64,000 nucleotides of DNA from Aphrophora alni. Its lineage: Eukaryota; Arthropoda; Insecta; Hemiptera; Aphrophoridae. The stretch is from positions 18,893,349 to 18,957,348 of the forward strand of contig OY740771.1 of NCBI GenBank assembly GCA_963513935.1, read 5' to 3'. The notes below the pieces were generated by a model, which was not told the DNA's origin, ran no database searches, and was given only the letters and a program-made list of their open reading frames with translations. Position numbers and translations under genes: made by a program. Positions 1-11,379 of this stretch are shown here, piece after piece; the first letter of the stretch is position 1; each line of letters opens with the position of its first letter.

Positions 1-1435
1 TTTATTACGAAATGCGTATAATAAATCTGAAATGAATATATTTTCTATTTCTAAAGTTATAATTTTTTTCTACAAAAACAAAATGGCCGATATCTGGAAA
101 ACTAGTCGTTTTCCGAAAAAAATTATATTAATTTTTAAATCCTGATTAACAGAATCATTTCCTAAAGTTTGGCAGCTTATTTACAAACCCACACTGTATA
201 TAAGTATGTAAACATGGTAATTAGTTTATTTTTAACATTACCTATTTAACAGATTGAGCTTTTAATAACGGTTCATTTATATTTTTTGCCAATTATTTCT
301 GAACAGTTAACTATCGATTTTCCGCACGACTTTGGGTCATTAATCTTCCTATTTAACTAAAATCTGAAGGAAATTTGTAGAACCGATTTGTGAAATTACG
401 TATTTTTCCTAACCGATTATTGTGTGTTTGTTCCTGATACCTTACAAATCAAAATTTTTGGAAATATGCCGACCAATACTTTAATGTTTACCTCCAAATT
501 TCGTTAAATAAAGTCCTCAGATATGACCAAAATAATTTCTTCCGTGTTTGGGTTGTAATAGTTCACGTAGACATCATTCGAAAAAACAAATTTCTTGGAT
601 TCGTTGTCCTCCAAATCGGATCCTTGAAAAACTAGTGATTTTTTACTATTCTGCGTGTATTTGACTAAATTAAAACTGCTACCAAGTTTGTTGACATTAA
701 CTTACACGAATACTCTACAGAAACTATTATCTATTGACAACACAAGATTTTCTAACTTTCTTACCAAGCAGGAATTACTTTCCCCAAGATCTGATCTTTA
801 ACCTTAAGAGAATCCAGCTAATAGCTGACTGTAGCTTAAATACCAACAATGTTTAATTATGGTTTCAAGAAATCTGTCGACAGCTTTTGTTTGCAGCAAA
901 TCTCATGTAATGGTATTGCAGGAACATCTTAGGTTTCTGTGGTACTGTAAATATTTATAATTTTGAAACAAAACCTTTCAAGTATTCAATAACAGCTAAA
1001 ATCGCACGAATTAGGGTCCTTAGCCATATAGTTTGAAATACAGAATGTTTCGTCTTGTCTGTTGCTACTTACAGACGGACTGACACTCGCGTTAAATTAC
1101 TCTCTATGTATTTCCCTAGAAATTACTACTCTAGATATCACTAAAACTAATCAATGTGTACTTTAATATGTAGTTTAAAATCGACTATAGTTTCTATGCT
1201 GTACCGATTTTCATGTCAATTCCACCCCCACATAGACCTACGGGGGTATAGGTAAAATTATGGTTTAACAAATCTATTTTTTTGCGTTTATATCCGTTTT
1301 AATGTCCTCCGAGTTTAAATAGTTGATTTTTGAAATGATCTCTTACGTGAAGTAGTAGGCCTATCACTTGGAGCTATTTTAATAAATTTTGGTATGTGGG
1401 CATATTTTAGGTAAATCTCGTAACACTTTTCTCAT
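1..1435. other. AT-rich spacer, no gene seen
   Basis: No open frame of note and no recognisable domain on either strand. Short phrases such as AAAATGGCCGATATCTGG near 80-100 and AAATTTGTAGAACCGATTT near 372-390 recur, diverged, elsewhere in the window. The stretch is therefore probably made of old dispersed-repeat copies rather than unique sequence. Confidence 0.5.
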
Positions 1436-1440
1436 TATAT

Positions 1441-1842
1441 ACAGGGAGCGGCGAAATACCTGACGGTTTTTAAATAAAAACAGCTCTAATGTTTATAAAC
1501 ATTTTTGCATATTTATTATATATTAAGAACAGTAAAAGACGGCAATTAATAAAAAAACACCGCGAAAAACATATATGTAACAATGTATAGTCTCAATAAC
1601 ACAAAACATAAAGGCTACATTATTTAAATATAACGTCATAAGTGGTGGCCATTCTTCAGCATACATTCCTCAAGTCTCATAGCAAAGCTGTCAAACACTT
1701 TACTCAGGATGTACGTTGATATAGACGCAACCACTTCTCTAATAGCTTCTTTTAAGTCTTCTAGTGTACGGGGTTTGTTTGCGTACACTTTCGATTTCAG
1801 GTAACCCCAAAGGAAAAAGTCGCAAAAACTCAGGTCGGGAGA
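1441..1842 (-). pseudogene. Mariner-type transposase, C-terminal fragment with 3' end
   Basis: Read on the minus strand, 1842 to 1636 gives an uninterrupted 68-codon frame that begins SPDLSFCDFFLWGYLKSK, ends ECMLKNGHHL and stops at 1636-1638. SPDL-x2-CD-FFLWGYLK is the block holding the third catalytic aspartate of DD-D mariner/IS630 transposases, which cut and paste the element at TA sites. Everything upstream (helix-turn-helix, first two aspartates) is missing, so the copy is 5' truncated. Downstream, at 1441, ACAGGGAGCGGCGAAATACC directly follows a TA, as expected for the terminal inverted repeat and target site. A 60-residue frame at 1739-1921 is only a shadow of this one. The copy cannot be active. 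Confidence 0.75.
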
Positions 1843-1844
1843 AT

Positions 1845-2440
1845 ATAAATATTATAGCTGTTAAACGAACGAAACACAAAATCACGATTTTCTCAAAATT
1901 GGCTCTATAGATTTTGATCAAATTATTCGCAAGTGTAGAATCTAAAGACTCAAACAGGACATGGCTGAGTCAAAAATGTTGATTCGTAAGTTAGCGGTAA
2001 AAAACTCAAAAATCAGCTGTAAACTATTTTAAAAAAACGAAATATCTCAAAATCATCTCTACCGATCTAGTTAAAATGTGAAGATTAATGACCAAAACCC
2101 GTGAACAAAATAGCTTATAAGAATAATACGATGTAGGCTACGAATAATTGACAAAAAACTAAAATGAATCTTTACTGGTTGTCATTATAAACTCGATTTT
2201 AGAATTTAATCAAATACGTTTTACGCTTATTTAAAATTATCCACGGTACTGAATCCAATTAAACTCAACACTTGATACTTTTACATCACGTAATACTAAC
2301 AAAATGCATTATACTTGATACATCAATACTAACAAAATATTACTAGTTGATTATTGTAATGTTAGATTAGATTATGTATAGGTTTAATACGGTAATGTTA
2401 GGCAAAATCAAACTTTCAAAATTAATTCTCCATAAATTTA
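1845..2440. repeat. Dispersed repeat family 1, fragment
   Basis: Carries the phrases TTTTGATCAAATTATTCGCA, AAAATGTGAAGATTAATGAC and CAAAACCCGTGAACAAAAT. Diverged versions recur near 4700, 5600, 11400-12450, 17950-18330, 24540-24690, 27050-27480, 35580-35960, 48860-49200 and 50500-50950. No coding potential is visible. It is probably an old, high-copy, non-coding transposon-derived family; the boundaries are not defined. Confidence 0.5.
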
Positions 2441-2459
2441 ACTTCTTATAGGCTACTCT

Positions 2460-2654
2460 GTTCATTTGACGAAGGCGGTTGGGGAAAGGCACTACCTGCC
2501 CCGCACCCTCGCACACGCACGCACACTCACGGGCAAGATACAGTGATAGCCCCTCCCTCACTCAAACACACAAGCATAATCATAATTCCCTGCGCTTGTG
2601 TGTGTGAGTGGGGAAGGGTGCTGTCCCAAGTGCGACCGCCTTCGTCAAATGAAC
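2460..2654. mobile_element. Small fold-back (inverted-repeat) element
   Basis: GTTCATTTGACGAAGGCGGT at 2460-2479 is matched exactly in inverted orientation at 2635-2654. A second inner pairing is present: a C/A-rich stretch at about 2552-2577 against a TGTGTGTGAGTGGGGAAGGG-like stretch at 2591-2618. The whole 195 bp could fold into a long hairpin and is more GC-rich than its flanks. This fits a fold-back MITE. No clear target-site duplication was found. Confidence 0.65.
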
Positions 2655-2694
2655 AAACTATAGGAACAGATTTTGATGAAACTTCCCTTTTTTA

Positions 2695-3420
2695 AAGTTC
2701 GTAGGTAAAACCAAGGACCATTATAATTTCACACGTGTGTCTGTCTGTCTATAAGTCGCAACCAGTCTACACAGATAAGACGATAAATATATAAACATAC
2801 TTCATAATTTGCATTTATATTCTTTTTATTGTCCCACAAATAGGAAAAATATAGTGGTAAACAAAAAATGACATTGAGGTAGTGGGGGAAATTATGAAGT
2901 TGAAATGTTGATTTTTTAAAAAATATATGTGTGGGCTATCAAATAAAACTAGAAATTATTCTCATTGCGAATAAGTATGTTTTTTTGACAAAGAAATTAA
3001 TATGTTGGCGTTAGGCCGCTTAAAAGACTTAGACTTTATAAAAATAACTGCCCCTATATGCCTATATATTGTATGTTTATCCACACGCTTGACCCTTTCT
3101 ATTTTTAACTAACTAAATTCTATTTTATAACTAATTTAAGTTCTAAAATATACAAAAAATAAACTTTTTAAAATGACTGCTGTACCAGTTTTTTTTACTT
3201 CCTTACATTAACAAAGTTGTGTTTTTTTGTAAAAAAAAAAAGTAGATAGGTGTCATCACGGTACTTACCCAGCCTCCATTATGCAATGTAATACAAGCAG
3301 ATCATCTTAATCGAATGCACAAAAGTTATTTTCTTGGACCTTGCAGGAAATGTTAAATTGTATTGGTAGATCTTACACAGTTAGGCCTACACAGTTTTTC
3401 TCTACCTCATAATTTTGTGT
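2695..3420 (+). repeat. Dispersed repeat family A, copy 1
   Basis: Begins GTTCGTAGGTAAAACCAAGG, continues with AGTCGCAACCAGTCTACACA and later GGCGTTAGGCCGCTTAAAAG, and ends near a segment reading TTATTTTCTTGGACCTTGC. The same ordered blocks occur at 20800-21625 (minus), 36778-37150 and 38307-38450. It is non-coding as far as can be read and is an ancient interspersed element of at least about 700 bp. Confidence 0.65.
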
Positions 3421-3487
3421 TTATTAGTTACTTGACATCGGCTAGGCCCCAACGGGTCACTTAGAACTTTATGTATTAAATAGTCTC

Positions 3488-3566
3488 CACTCGCTTCGCT
3501 CGTCTCATTATCTCTACTTTGACAAGCTTTTTACATATTTCAAGAAGTTTTCACTCGCTTCGCTCG
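3488..3566. repeat. Repeated 15-mer CACTCGCTTCGCTCG
   Basis: The identical 15-mer occurs at 3488-3502 and 3552-3566, 64 bp apart in direct orientation, in AT-rich surroundings. Each contains CGCTTCGCTCG, which is partly self-complementary. Significance is unknown. Confidence 0.5.
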
Positions 3567-3769
3567 AATCAGTAACGAAGATACTAAACTTACATATAAA
3601 CTATACTTTTGTTGGAAAGTGAGAGTTCGAAATTCCATGTTTTCGCAATATATATTTGTCATTATAGAGATGTGGGATTGGTATCATTACATGTTGAATT
3701 TAAATATGGAAATTTCGATATAATTTAATGTTTTAAACGTTGAATAACGTATGAGATACGAATATAAAT

Positions 3770-4330
3770 CTATTCAAAATGGCCGTAATTCGAGATTTTC
3801 AACTCTCTTTTCTGAATTTCATTAGTGTTCTGTACGAGAATACTATAATCAGGGTGTTTCTGTACACGCGGAGATACTTCAGGGGGTAGTTTATACGAGT
3901 CAAAATAAAGAAAAGAGTTTCTATAAACAAATCTCCGGAAACGCTTTTTTTTATCAGCTATCTGCCATTTGTTTTTCTTACAAAATAATTTATATCTCCA
4001 GAACGGGTTAACCGATTGAGTTGAAATTTTTTGACGGTACTCAATAATGTAAACCACTAATTTGAAAAAAAATAATCAACTTCCAATATCCGTTTCAAAA
4101 TGACGGCTATTTAAAAATCTTAAATGAGTTTAACAAAATGTTTAATGGCCATTATATTTGGAAGAAGGTGATTTTTTTTTCCAAACTAGCTCTTTACATT
4201 GGTAAGTAGCCTACCGTGTGAAATTTTAACTAAATCGGTTAAGCTGTTCTAGAGATATAAATGATTTAGTCTAAAAATGGAGGTAGAAATTATTTGCGAT
4301 AACCAAACTTACCCTATAGGGTGCTTCAAT
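3770..4330. repeat. Dispersed 'ATGGCGGC' repeat, copy
   Basis: Contains TTCAAAATGACGGCTATTTA, a segment close to AAATCGGTTAAGCTGTTCTAGA, and CTAAAAATGGAGG. Related strings with the same order occur at about 33060-33480 and 39600-39900. A 95-residue minus-strand frame across 3770-4057 has no recognisable domain and looks fortuitous. Confidence 0.45.
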
Positions 4331-6290
4331 ATTGCTTCGTAATGACGTGTAGACAAAACCTGGAAAAAAATTATACAAAATTTAATGCTGGAATGTTAAT
4401 CATTATTATTAACAATAAAATTATTTTGTTTACACGGGGTGGGTGGGGGGGGAAGAGGAGATATACAGAATAAGTATTTTTTTAAATAATAGGCCTAATT
4501 GGGCGAAAGTAAGAAATTGTATTTAAAAAACGAGTATTTTCCGAGATGTAACAGTTTGAAGAAGTCCAAAAAGAGGTTGAGGGGTTACCAAAAAATTATC
4601 AAAAAACCGGAATAACTTCAAAAAGGTGTGAAATAAAATAAAAATCGATGTGTGGGAGCGTCATTAATTAGGCCTAAATATATCAAAATCGATTCGACAT
4701 ATTTCGTTCAAATTTTAATAAAATGTGAAAATTAATAACCAAAAAAAGCTGTCAACATTAAAAAGTTTAACTCATTAGAACATAGTTTAACTTGTCGTGC
4801 AAAGTAGAGTGGATATCGAACGACTTTCTTTTAGGTTAGGTTTCTGCGACTAAAGCGTGGGTGGAGTTGTTGTAGAACACGCTATAACAACAATATGGTG
4901 CCTTGAATATGACCTATATCTGAACTAGATGCCGCAACAATATGCTTCAATACAATACGTTGTTTTATTACAGAGTGGAGAAAAGCTAGGCCTAGATTTT
5001 ACTTAGTGATGGTTTTATGGTGAATTATTCGCGGATTTGAAGTAATCTGAACTGAAAAAAGTAGTTATTAGAACGATGTGTCTGTGTGTGCAGTTTGTAC
5101 AACACAAACAGATTTTGATAAGATTTGGTAGCTGCCGTAAGACCAAAACTCAAAATATTGGTATTTTCAAAATCAGTTAAAAGAATTTTAATTTTTTGCT
5201 AAATAAAATTGTAAATGGCAAAACAAACCTTAATGGGCACCATTTGCCATATTCGTAGAAAAAAAATAGTTTTGGAAATAAAAATTAACTGTTTCATTTC
5301 AATAAAATACTATTTATCTATAGAGAAGAAGTTTAGTTTTTTTTCAGGCCGAGCCAAGCGTAGCTCTTTTATCCGGAACTTCGAACCAATTTTTGACATT
5401 CCACATATTAAAAACCACCGGATGGATTTTGATGAAATTTAACATAAATATTTATAACGCCTCGAAGAGTCCGCAGTAAGAAAAAACACTAAATTATGAT
5501 TTTCGTCGAATGTAGCCTCTAAGGACTCAACAAAATATATTGATGAGCTCCAAAAATGTCGGTTTTTGAATTAATAAAAAAACAATAAAAAATAGCTAAT
5601 AAACTTTAGTGAAATATGAAGATTAACGACCAAAACCCATCTGCAAAATTGCAATCGGGCAAAAAATGAACTTTAACTGCCATAACCTGGATAACCTTAA
5701 AAATTAAATACACTATGTTACCTGTGTCAGGTAAGGGGAATTATAAAAATTGTAAATTTCACTACAATGCTTATTGAACATTGTATCGATAATTCTGCTA
5801 TCACAATACTTTCTCCTTCTATATAGAATGGGAAAGTCAAACAAACGCATAACAAATGATTTACACAACCTTCCTGTTTCATTGTTGTAGGTTAGGTTAG
5901 ATAATTTCACATGCATTACATCAGTTGCCTAGACAATATCATCACCATATAATATATAGACCTTGAGACATTGATTGATTTATTTATGATGCAAAAGTCC
6001 CTGCACGTAGTAAGCTAACAAAATACATATTAATAATGCGACACTAAAAGTAATTAATAAACAATTGATGATGCAATCTTTAGCAGGAAATAATAAAGCA
6101 ACGATTGCACAAAGTTTGTGATACACCTGTCCTATATATAGAAAAACAAGTCACATCATATACAATCGAATACAAACAGATCCTCCTCGGTATAGAAATT
6201 GTAAAATTTATGTTATAATGTAATATTTATTTTATACGTTAGAAATAATAGATTTTAAGTTACGTTTACAAAAGACGCTGAAATTCTCCA
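4330..6290. other. AT-rich spacer with old repeat fragments
   Basis: Apart from family-1 phrases near 4690-4760 and 5400-5660 and a G-rich run at about 4434-4460 (GGGGTGGGTGGGGGGGGAAG), no gene, RNA or element could be recognised. Confidence 0.45.
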
Positions 6291-6299
6291 TTTTGTAAA

Positions 6300-6560
6300 C
6301 ACAAATAAACTCGGCGAAATATGTTTGTAGAGGGATTGTATAGGGATAGAGTCAAGAGAAAATTGTCCCAACTGTTTTCGGGGTAAACAGCTTATTTCAA
6401 GAGTTTATTCCTCGATCGCGTCATGTATCCCATTTGTGGAATAAGCGGCAAAATTTCTATCTTATCACAGTTTTTTAATTAAGTTTTAATTAACGGAAGC
6501 AATAATGGCTAAACTGGTTTGGCTGATGGGATTGTGCGATAACTTAATATAGGAGTTTTC
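6300..6560 (+). repeat. Dispersed repeat family F, copy 1
   Basis: The blocks AGAGAAAATTGTCCCAACTG, TCCTCGATCGCGTCATG, TCCCATTTGTGGAATAA and a TGGTTTGGCTGATGGGATTG-like end recur in the same order at 29190-29435. No coding potential is evident. Only two copies are seen in this window. Confidence 0.55.
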
Positions 6561-6773
6561 GTTTATATATGTGTTTTCTGACCTCTTCCTAATTAAATTT
6601 GTGATTTTTGGACCAAATATGTTCGATTTGTCCGTTAGGCATAAATGAACGTTTGTTTTAATGTTTGGAAATTCTTAAATTATTTTGTTTTAAGCCTCGG
6701 GTTTGTTTATTTTAAATATATTTTGTATTTACCTTAATTGGTCTGTCTAAATTAATCCATACTGGAATGTTAT

Positions 6774-7019
6774 TTAGCTACGCTTGTTTCGTCTGCAAAG
6801 AGACATCATCAGGCTTCGCAATGTCACAATTATAAAATTAAACACACCTACATTTAAACACAATATGCAAAACCTACATTGATTATGACTAAAGTGTCAA
6901 ATTTGGTGAATTTTAAATTGTATATCGTGTTGAAATGTTCGTGTAATTATTGTGTGTAGTTTTATAATTGTAACAAGTGCCTGATGATGTCTCTTTGCAG
7001 ACGAAACGGACTTAGCTAA
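6774..7019. mobile_element. Fold-back element at the edge of satellite 1
   Basis: The arm at 6774-6847 is the inverted copy, with few mismatches, of the arm at 6952-7019; the spacer is about 104 bp. Each arm ends at TTAGCTA and holds the hairpin CTGATGATGTCTC...AGACGAAAC. The right arm is also the first monomer of the tandem array that follows, so this may be the element from which the array grew. Confidence 0.7.
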
Positions 7020-10000
7020 ATGTATTGCCTGAAACATTCAGATTTAATGCTGTAATACAGTTTTTACTATCCTGAGTGCCATTTTAAAGTTTTAGTATAG
7101 GTTAGGTTAGGTACGGTCGATTTGCCACTTACAATTTTCGAAGCCTGATGATGTCTCTTTACACACGAAACGGACGTAGGTAAATTTATTACCTGACACA
7201 TTCATATTTAATGCTGTAATACAGTTTTTAGTATCCTGAGTGCCATTTTAAAGTTTTTGATAGGTTTGGTTAGGTACGGTTGATTTCCCATTTACAATTT
7301 TCGAAGCCTGATAATGTCTCTTTGTAGACAAAACGGAGCTAAATATATTGCCTGACACATTCAGATTTAATGCTCTAAATACAGTTTTTAGTATCCTGAT
7401 TGCCATTTTAAAGTTTTTGATAGGTTAGGTTAGGTACGGTCGATTTGCCACTTACAATTTTCGAAGCCTGATGATGTCTCTTTACAGACGCAACGGACGT
7501 AGGTAAATATATTACCTGACACATTCAGATTTAATGCTGTAATACAGTTTTTAGTATCCTGAGTGACATTTTAAAGTTTTTGGTTAGGTTAGATTAGTTT
7601 AGTTTAGATTAGGTTAGGTTTGGTATGGTCGATTTGACTTTTACAATTTTCGAAGCCTGATGATATCTCTTTGTAGACCTAACGGAGCTCAATATATTGC
7701 CGGACACATTCAGATTTAATGCTTTAATACAGTTTTTATATCCTAAGTGCCATATTTAAGTTTTTGGTTAGGTTAGGTTAAGTTAGTTTAGTTCAGATTA
7801 GGTTAGGTTAGCTACGGTTGATTTGCCATTTACAATTTTCGAAGCCTGATGATGTCTGTTGGTAGACAAAACGGAGCTAAATATATTGCCTGACACATTC
7901 AGACTTAATGCTTTAATACAGTTTTTAGTATCCAAAGTGCCATTTTAAAGTTTTTGATAACAGACGAAACGGACGTAGGTAAATATATTACCTGACACAT
8001 TCAGATTTAATGCTGTAATACAGCTTTTAGTATCCTGAGTGCCATTTTAAAGTTTTTGGGTAGGTTAGGTTAGTTTAGATTAGGTTAGGTTATGTACGGT
8101 TGATTTGCCATTTACAATTTTCGAAGCCTGATAATGTCTCTTTGTAGACAAAACGGAGCTAAATATATTGCCTGACACATTCAGACTTAATGCTTTAATA
8201 CAGTTTTTAGTATCCAAAGTGCCATTTTAAAGTTTTTGATAACAGACGAAACGGACGTAGGTAAATATATTACCTGACACATTCAGATTTAATGCTGTAA
8301 TACAGTTTTTAGTATCCTGAGTGCCATTTTAAAGTGTTTGATAGGTTAGGTTAGGTAGGTCGATTTGCCACTTACAATTTTCGAAGCCTGATGATGTCTC
8401 TTTACAGACGAAACGGACGTAGGTAAATATATTACCTGACACATTCAGATTTAATGCTGTAATACAGTTTTTAGTATCCTGAGTGACATTTTAAAGTTTT
8501 TGGTTAGGTTAGATTAGTTTAGTTTAGATTAGGTTAGGTTAGGTATGGTCGATTTGACTTTTACAATTTTCGAAGCCTGATGATGTCTCTTTGTAGACAA
8601 AACGGAGCTAAATATATTACCTGACACATTCAGATTTAATGCTGTAATACAGCTTTTAGTATCCTGAGTGCCATTTTAAAGTTTTTGGGTAGGTTAGATT
8701 AGGTTAGTTTAGTTTAGATTAGGTTAGGTTAGGTACGGTTGATTTGTCATTTACGATTTTAGAAGCCTGATGATGTCTCTTTGTAGACAAAACGGAGCTA
8801 AATATATTGCTTGACACATTCAGACTTAATGCTTTAATACAGTTTTTAGTACCCTGAGTGCAATTTTGAAGTTTTTGGTTAGGTTAGGTTAGGTACGGTT
8901 GATTTGCCATTTACAATTATTTTCGAAGCCTGATGATGTCTCTTTACAGACGAAACGGACGTAGGTAAATATATTACCTGAGACATTCAGATTTAATGCT
9001 GTAATACAGTTTTTAGTATCCTGAGTGCCATTTTAAAGTTTTTGGGTAGGTTAGATTAGGTTAGTTTAGTTTAGATTAGGTACGGTTGATTTGCCATTTA
9101 AAATTTAAGAAGCCTGATAATGTCTCTTTGTAGACAAAACGGAGCAAAATATATTGCCTGACACATTCAGACTTAATGCTTTAATACAGTTTTTAGTACC
9201 CTGAGTGCAATTTTAAAGTTTTTGGTAAGGTTAGGTTAGGTACTGTTGATTTGCCATTTACAATTTTCGAAGCCTGATGATGTCTCTTTACAGACGAAAC
9301 GGACGTAGGTAAATATATTACCTGACACATTCAGATTTAATGCTGTAATACAGTTTTTAGTATCCTGAGTGCCATTTTAAAGTTTTTGGGTAGGTTAGAT
9401 TAGGTTAGTTTAGTTTAGATTAGGTACGGTTGATTTGCCATTTACATATTTAGAAGCCTGATGATGTCTCTTTGTAGACAAAACGGAGCAAAATATATTG
9501 CCTGACACATTCAGACTTAATGCTTTAATACAGTTTTTAGTACCCTGAGTGCAATTTTAAAGTTTTTGGTAAGGTTAGGTTAGGTACGGTTGATTTGCCA
9601 TTTACAATTTTCGAAGCCTGATGATGTCTCTTTACAGACGAAACGGACGTAGGTAAATATATTACCTGACACATTCAGATTTAATGCTGTAATACAGTTT
9701 TTAGTATCCTGAGTGCCATTTTAAAGTTTTTGGGTAGGTTAGATTAGTTTAGATTAGGTTAGGTTAGCTACGGTTGATTTGCCATTTACAATTTTCGAAG
9801 CCTGATGATGTCTGTTTGTAGACAAAACGGAGCTAAATATATTACCTGACACATTCAGATTTAATGCTGTAATACAGCTTTTAGTATCCTGAGTGCCATT
9901 TTAAAGTTTTTGGGTAGGTTAGATTAGGTTAGTTTAGTTTAGATTAGGTTAGGTTAGGTACGGTTGATTTGCCATTTACAATTTTAGAAGCCTGATGATG

Positions 10001-10770
10001 TCTCTTTGTAGACAAAACGGAGCTAAATATATTGCTTGACACATTCAGACTTAATGCTGTAAATATAGTTTTTAGTACTCTGAGTGCAATTTTAAAGTTT
10101 TTGGTTAGGTTAGGTTAGTTTAGATTAGGTTAGGTTATGTACGATTGATTTGCCATTTACAATTTTCGAAGCCTGATAATGTCTCTTTGTAGACAAAACG
10201 GAGCTAAATATATTGCCTGACACATTCAGACTTAATGCTTTAATACAGTTTTTAGTATCCTGAGTGCCATCTTAAAGTCTTTGATAGGTTAGGTTAGGTA
10301 CGGTCGATATGCTACTTACAATTTTCGAAGCCTGATGATGTCTCTTTACAGACGAAACGGACGTAGGTAAATTTATTACCTGACACATTCAGATTTAATG
10401 CTGTAATACAGTTTTTAGTATCCTAAGTGCCATCTTAAAGTCTTTGATAGGTTAGGTTAGGTACGGTCGATATGCTACTTACAATTTTCGAAGCCTGATG
10501 ATGTCTCTTTACAGATGAAACGGACGTAGGTAAATATATTACCTGACACATTCAGATTTAATGCTCTAATACAGTTTTTAGTATCCTGAGTGACATCTTA
10601 AAGTCTTTGATAGGTTAGGTTAGGTACGGTCGATTTGCCACTTACAATTTTCGAAGCCTGATGATGTCTCTTTACAGACGAAACGGACGTAGGTAAATAT
10701 ATTACCTGACACATTCAGATTTAATGCTGTAATACAGTTTTTAGCATCCTAAGTGCCATTTTTAAGTGTT
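6970..10770 (+). repeat. Satellite 1: about 21 head-to-tail monomers with TTAGG-like tails
   Basis: GAAGCCTGATGATGTCTC-type starts fall at 7139, 7302, 7462, 7651, 7840, 8122, 8382, 8571, 8761, 8924, 9109, 9268, 9452, 9612, 9796, 9986, 10167, 10326, 10489 and 10652, after a first diverged unit at about 6970. Spacing is mostly 158-190 bp, longer where a start block is lost. Two main types mix: A (ACAGACGAAACGGACGTAGG, then AGGTAAATATATTACCT) and B (GTAGACAAAACGGAGCTAAA). Each monomer can form a GTCT/AGAC hairpin and most a CTGTA-A-TACAG hairpin; type A adds AGGTAA/TTACCT. Units end in 1-8 pentamers of the TTAGG/TTAGT/TTAGA kind, which explains the length variation. At 7959 and 8238 units are joined through GATAACAGACGAAAC, having lost their start. 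Confidence 0.9.
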
Positions 10771-11155
10771 TGTTTTATAAAATACATTGGCACTGTCCAC
10801 CTTATTGTACAATGTAATCGTTGTACAACACATTAGACTCCAGCTGTGGGACACAACACATTAAGTCGGATACAAGTATTTAGTCAATATAAAGCTGAAA
10901 ACCTGCCACTTCCTGTTCCTCTTTATACAGTCGCCGCCGAGTTGTTGCCTATTTAAGTTAATAATGTCTCTGACTGTGCCTAACGAACCTGCTCTAGAAA
11001 AAACTAACTACGACTGCCCACATCCAGTACAATTACACGGAGTAAACATGACGGAAATAGAAAAAAGTGATTACCGTGCGTAAACATTGCACTAAATTAA
11101 AACCAACCAAAACTAATCGTCACCAAAAATTTAGTTGTCAATTAATATGTGAATT
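10771..11155. other. Spacer after satellite 1
   Basis: Somewhat less AT-rich than the surroundings. No open frame, repeat or RNA recognised. Near 11097 it carries AAAACCAACCAAAACTAATC, a phrase also seen (diverged) at 32773 and 48128 and probably part of dispersed family 1. Confidence 0.4.
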
Positions 11156-11159
11156 TAGT

Positions 11160-11290
11160 CCTAAAGAGAACTGATAGGAAAGATGAAAGAGAGGGTTCTA
11201 ATCCTAGACTACATGAACAAGGTCTAGATTCCTCAGGATTTCCAAACCCATATTCATTATAAGTGAGCCTCTGAAGGTTCAACATTTATT
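11160..11290 (+). repeat. Dispersed repeat family D, copy 1
   Basis: Shows ACTGATAGGAAAGATGAAAG, AGACTACATGAACAAGG and CTCAGGATTTCCAAACCC. The same order is found at 22020-22215 (minus), 40040-40290 (plus) and 42718-42905 (minus). It is a short interspersed family of about 150-250 bp. A tRNA-like internal promoter was looked for; only weak A-box and B-box look-alikes were seen, so a SINE origin is unproven. Confidence 0.55.
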
Positions 11291-11379
11291 AATCGTTCAT
11301 ACTTCCTTAGCTTTTATAATTAAAGTTGTCTTACCATTTTTTAACAAATTTTGTCAATTAGACTTAAACTGTAATATTA

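Noticed and set aside
1739..1921. 60-codon minus-strand frame
   Set aside because: Shadow of the true mariner transposase frame, which lies in an adjacent minus-strand frame.
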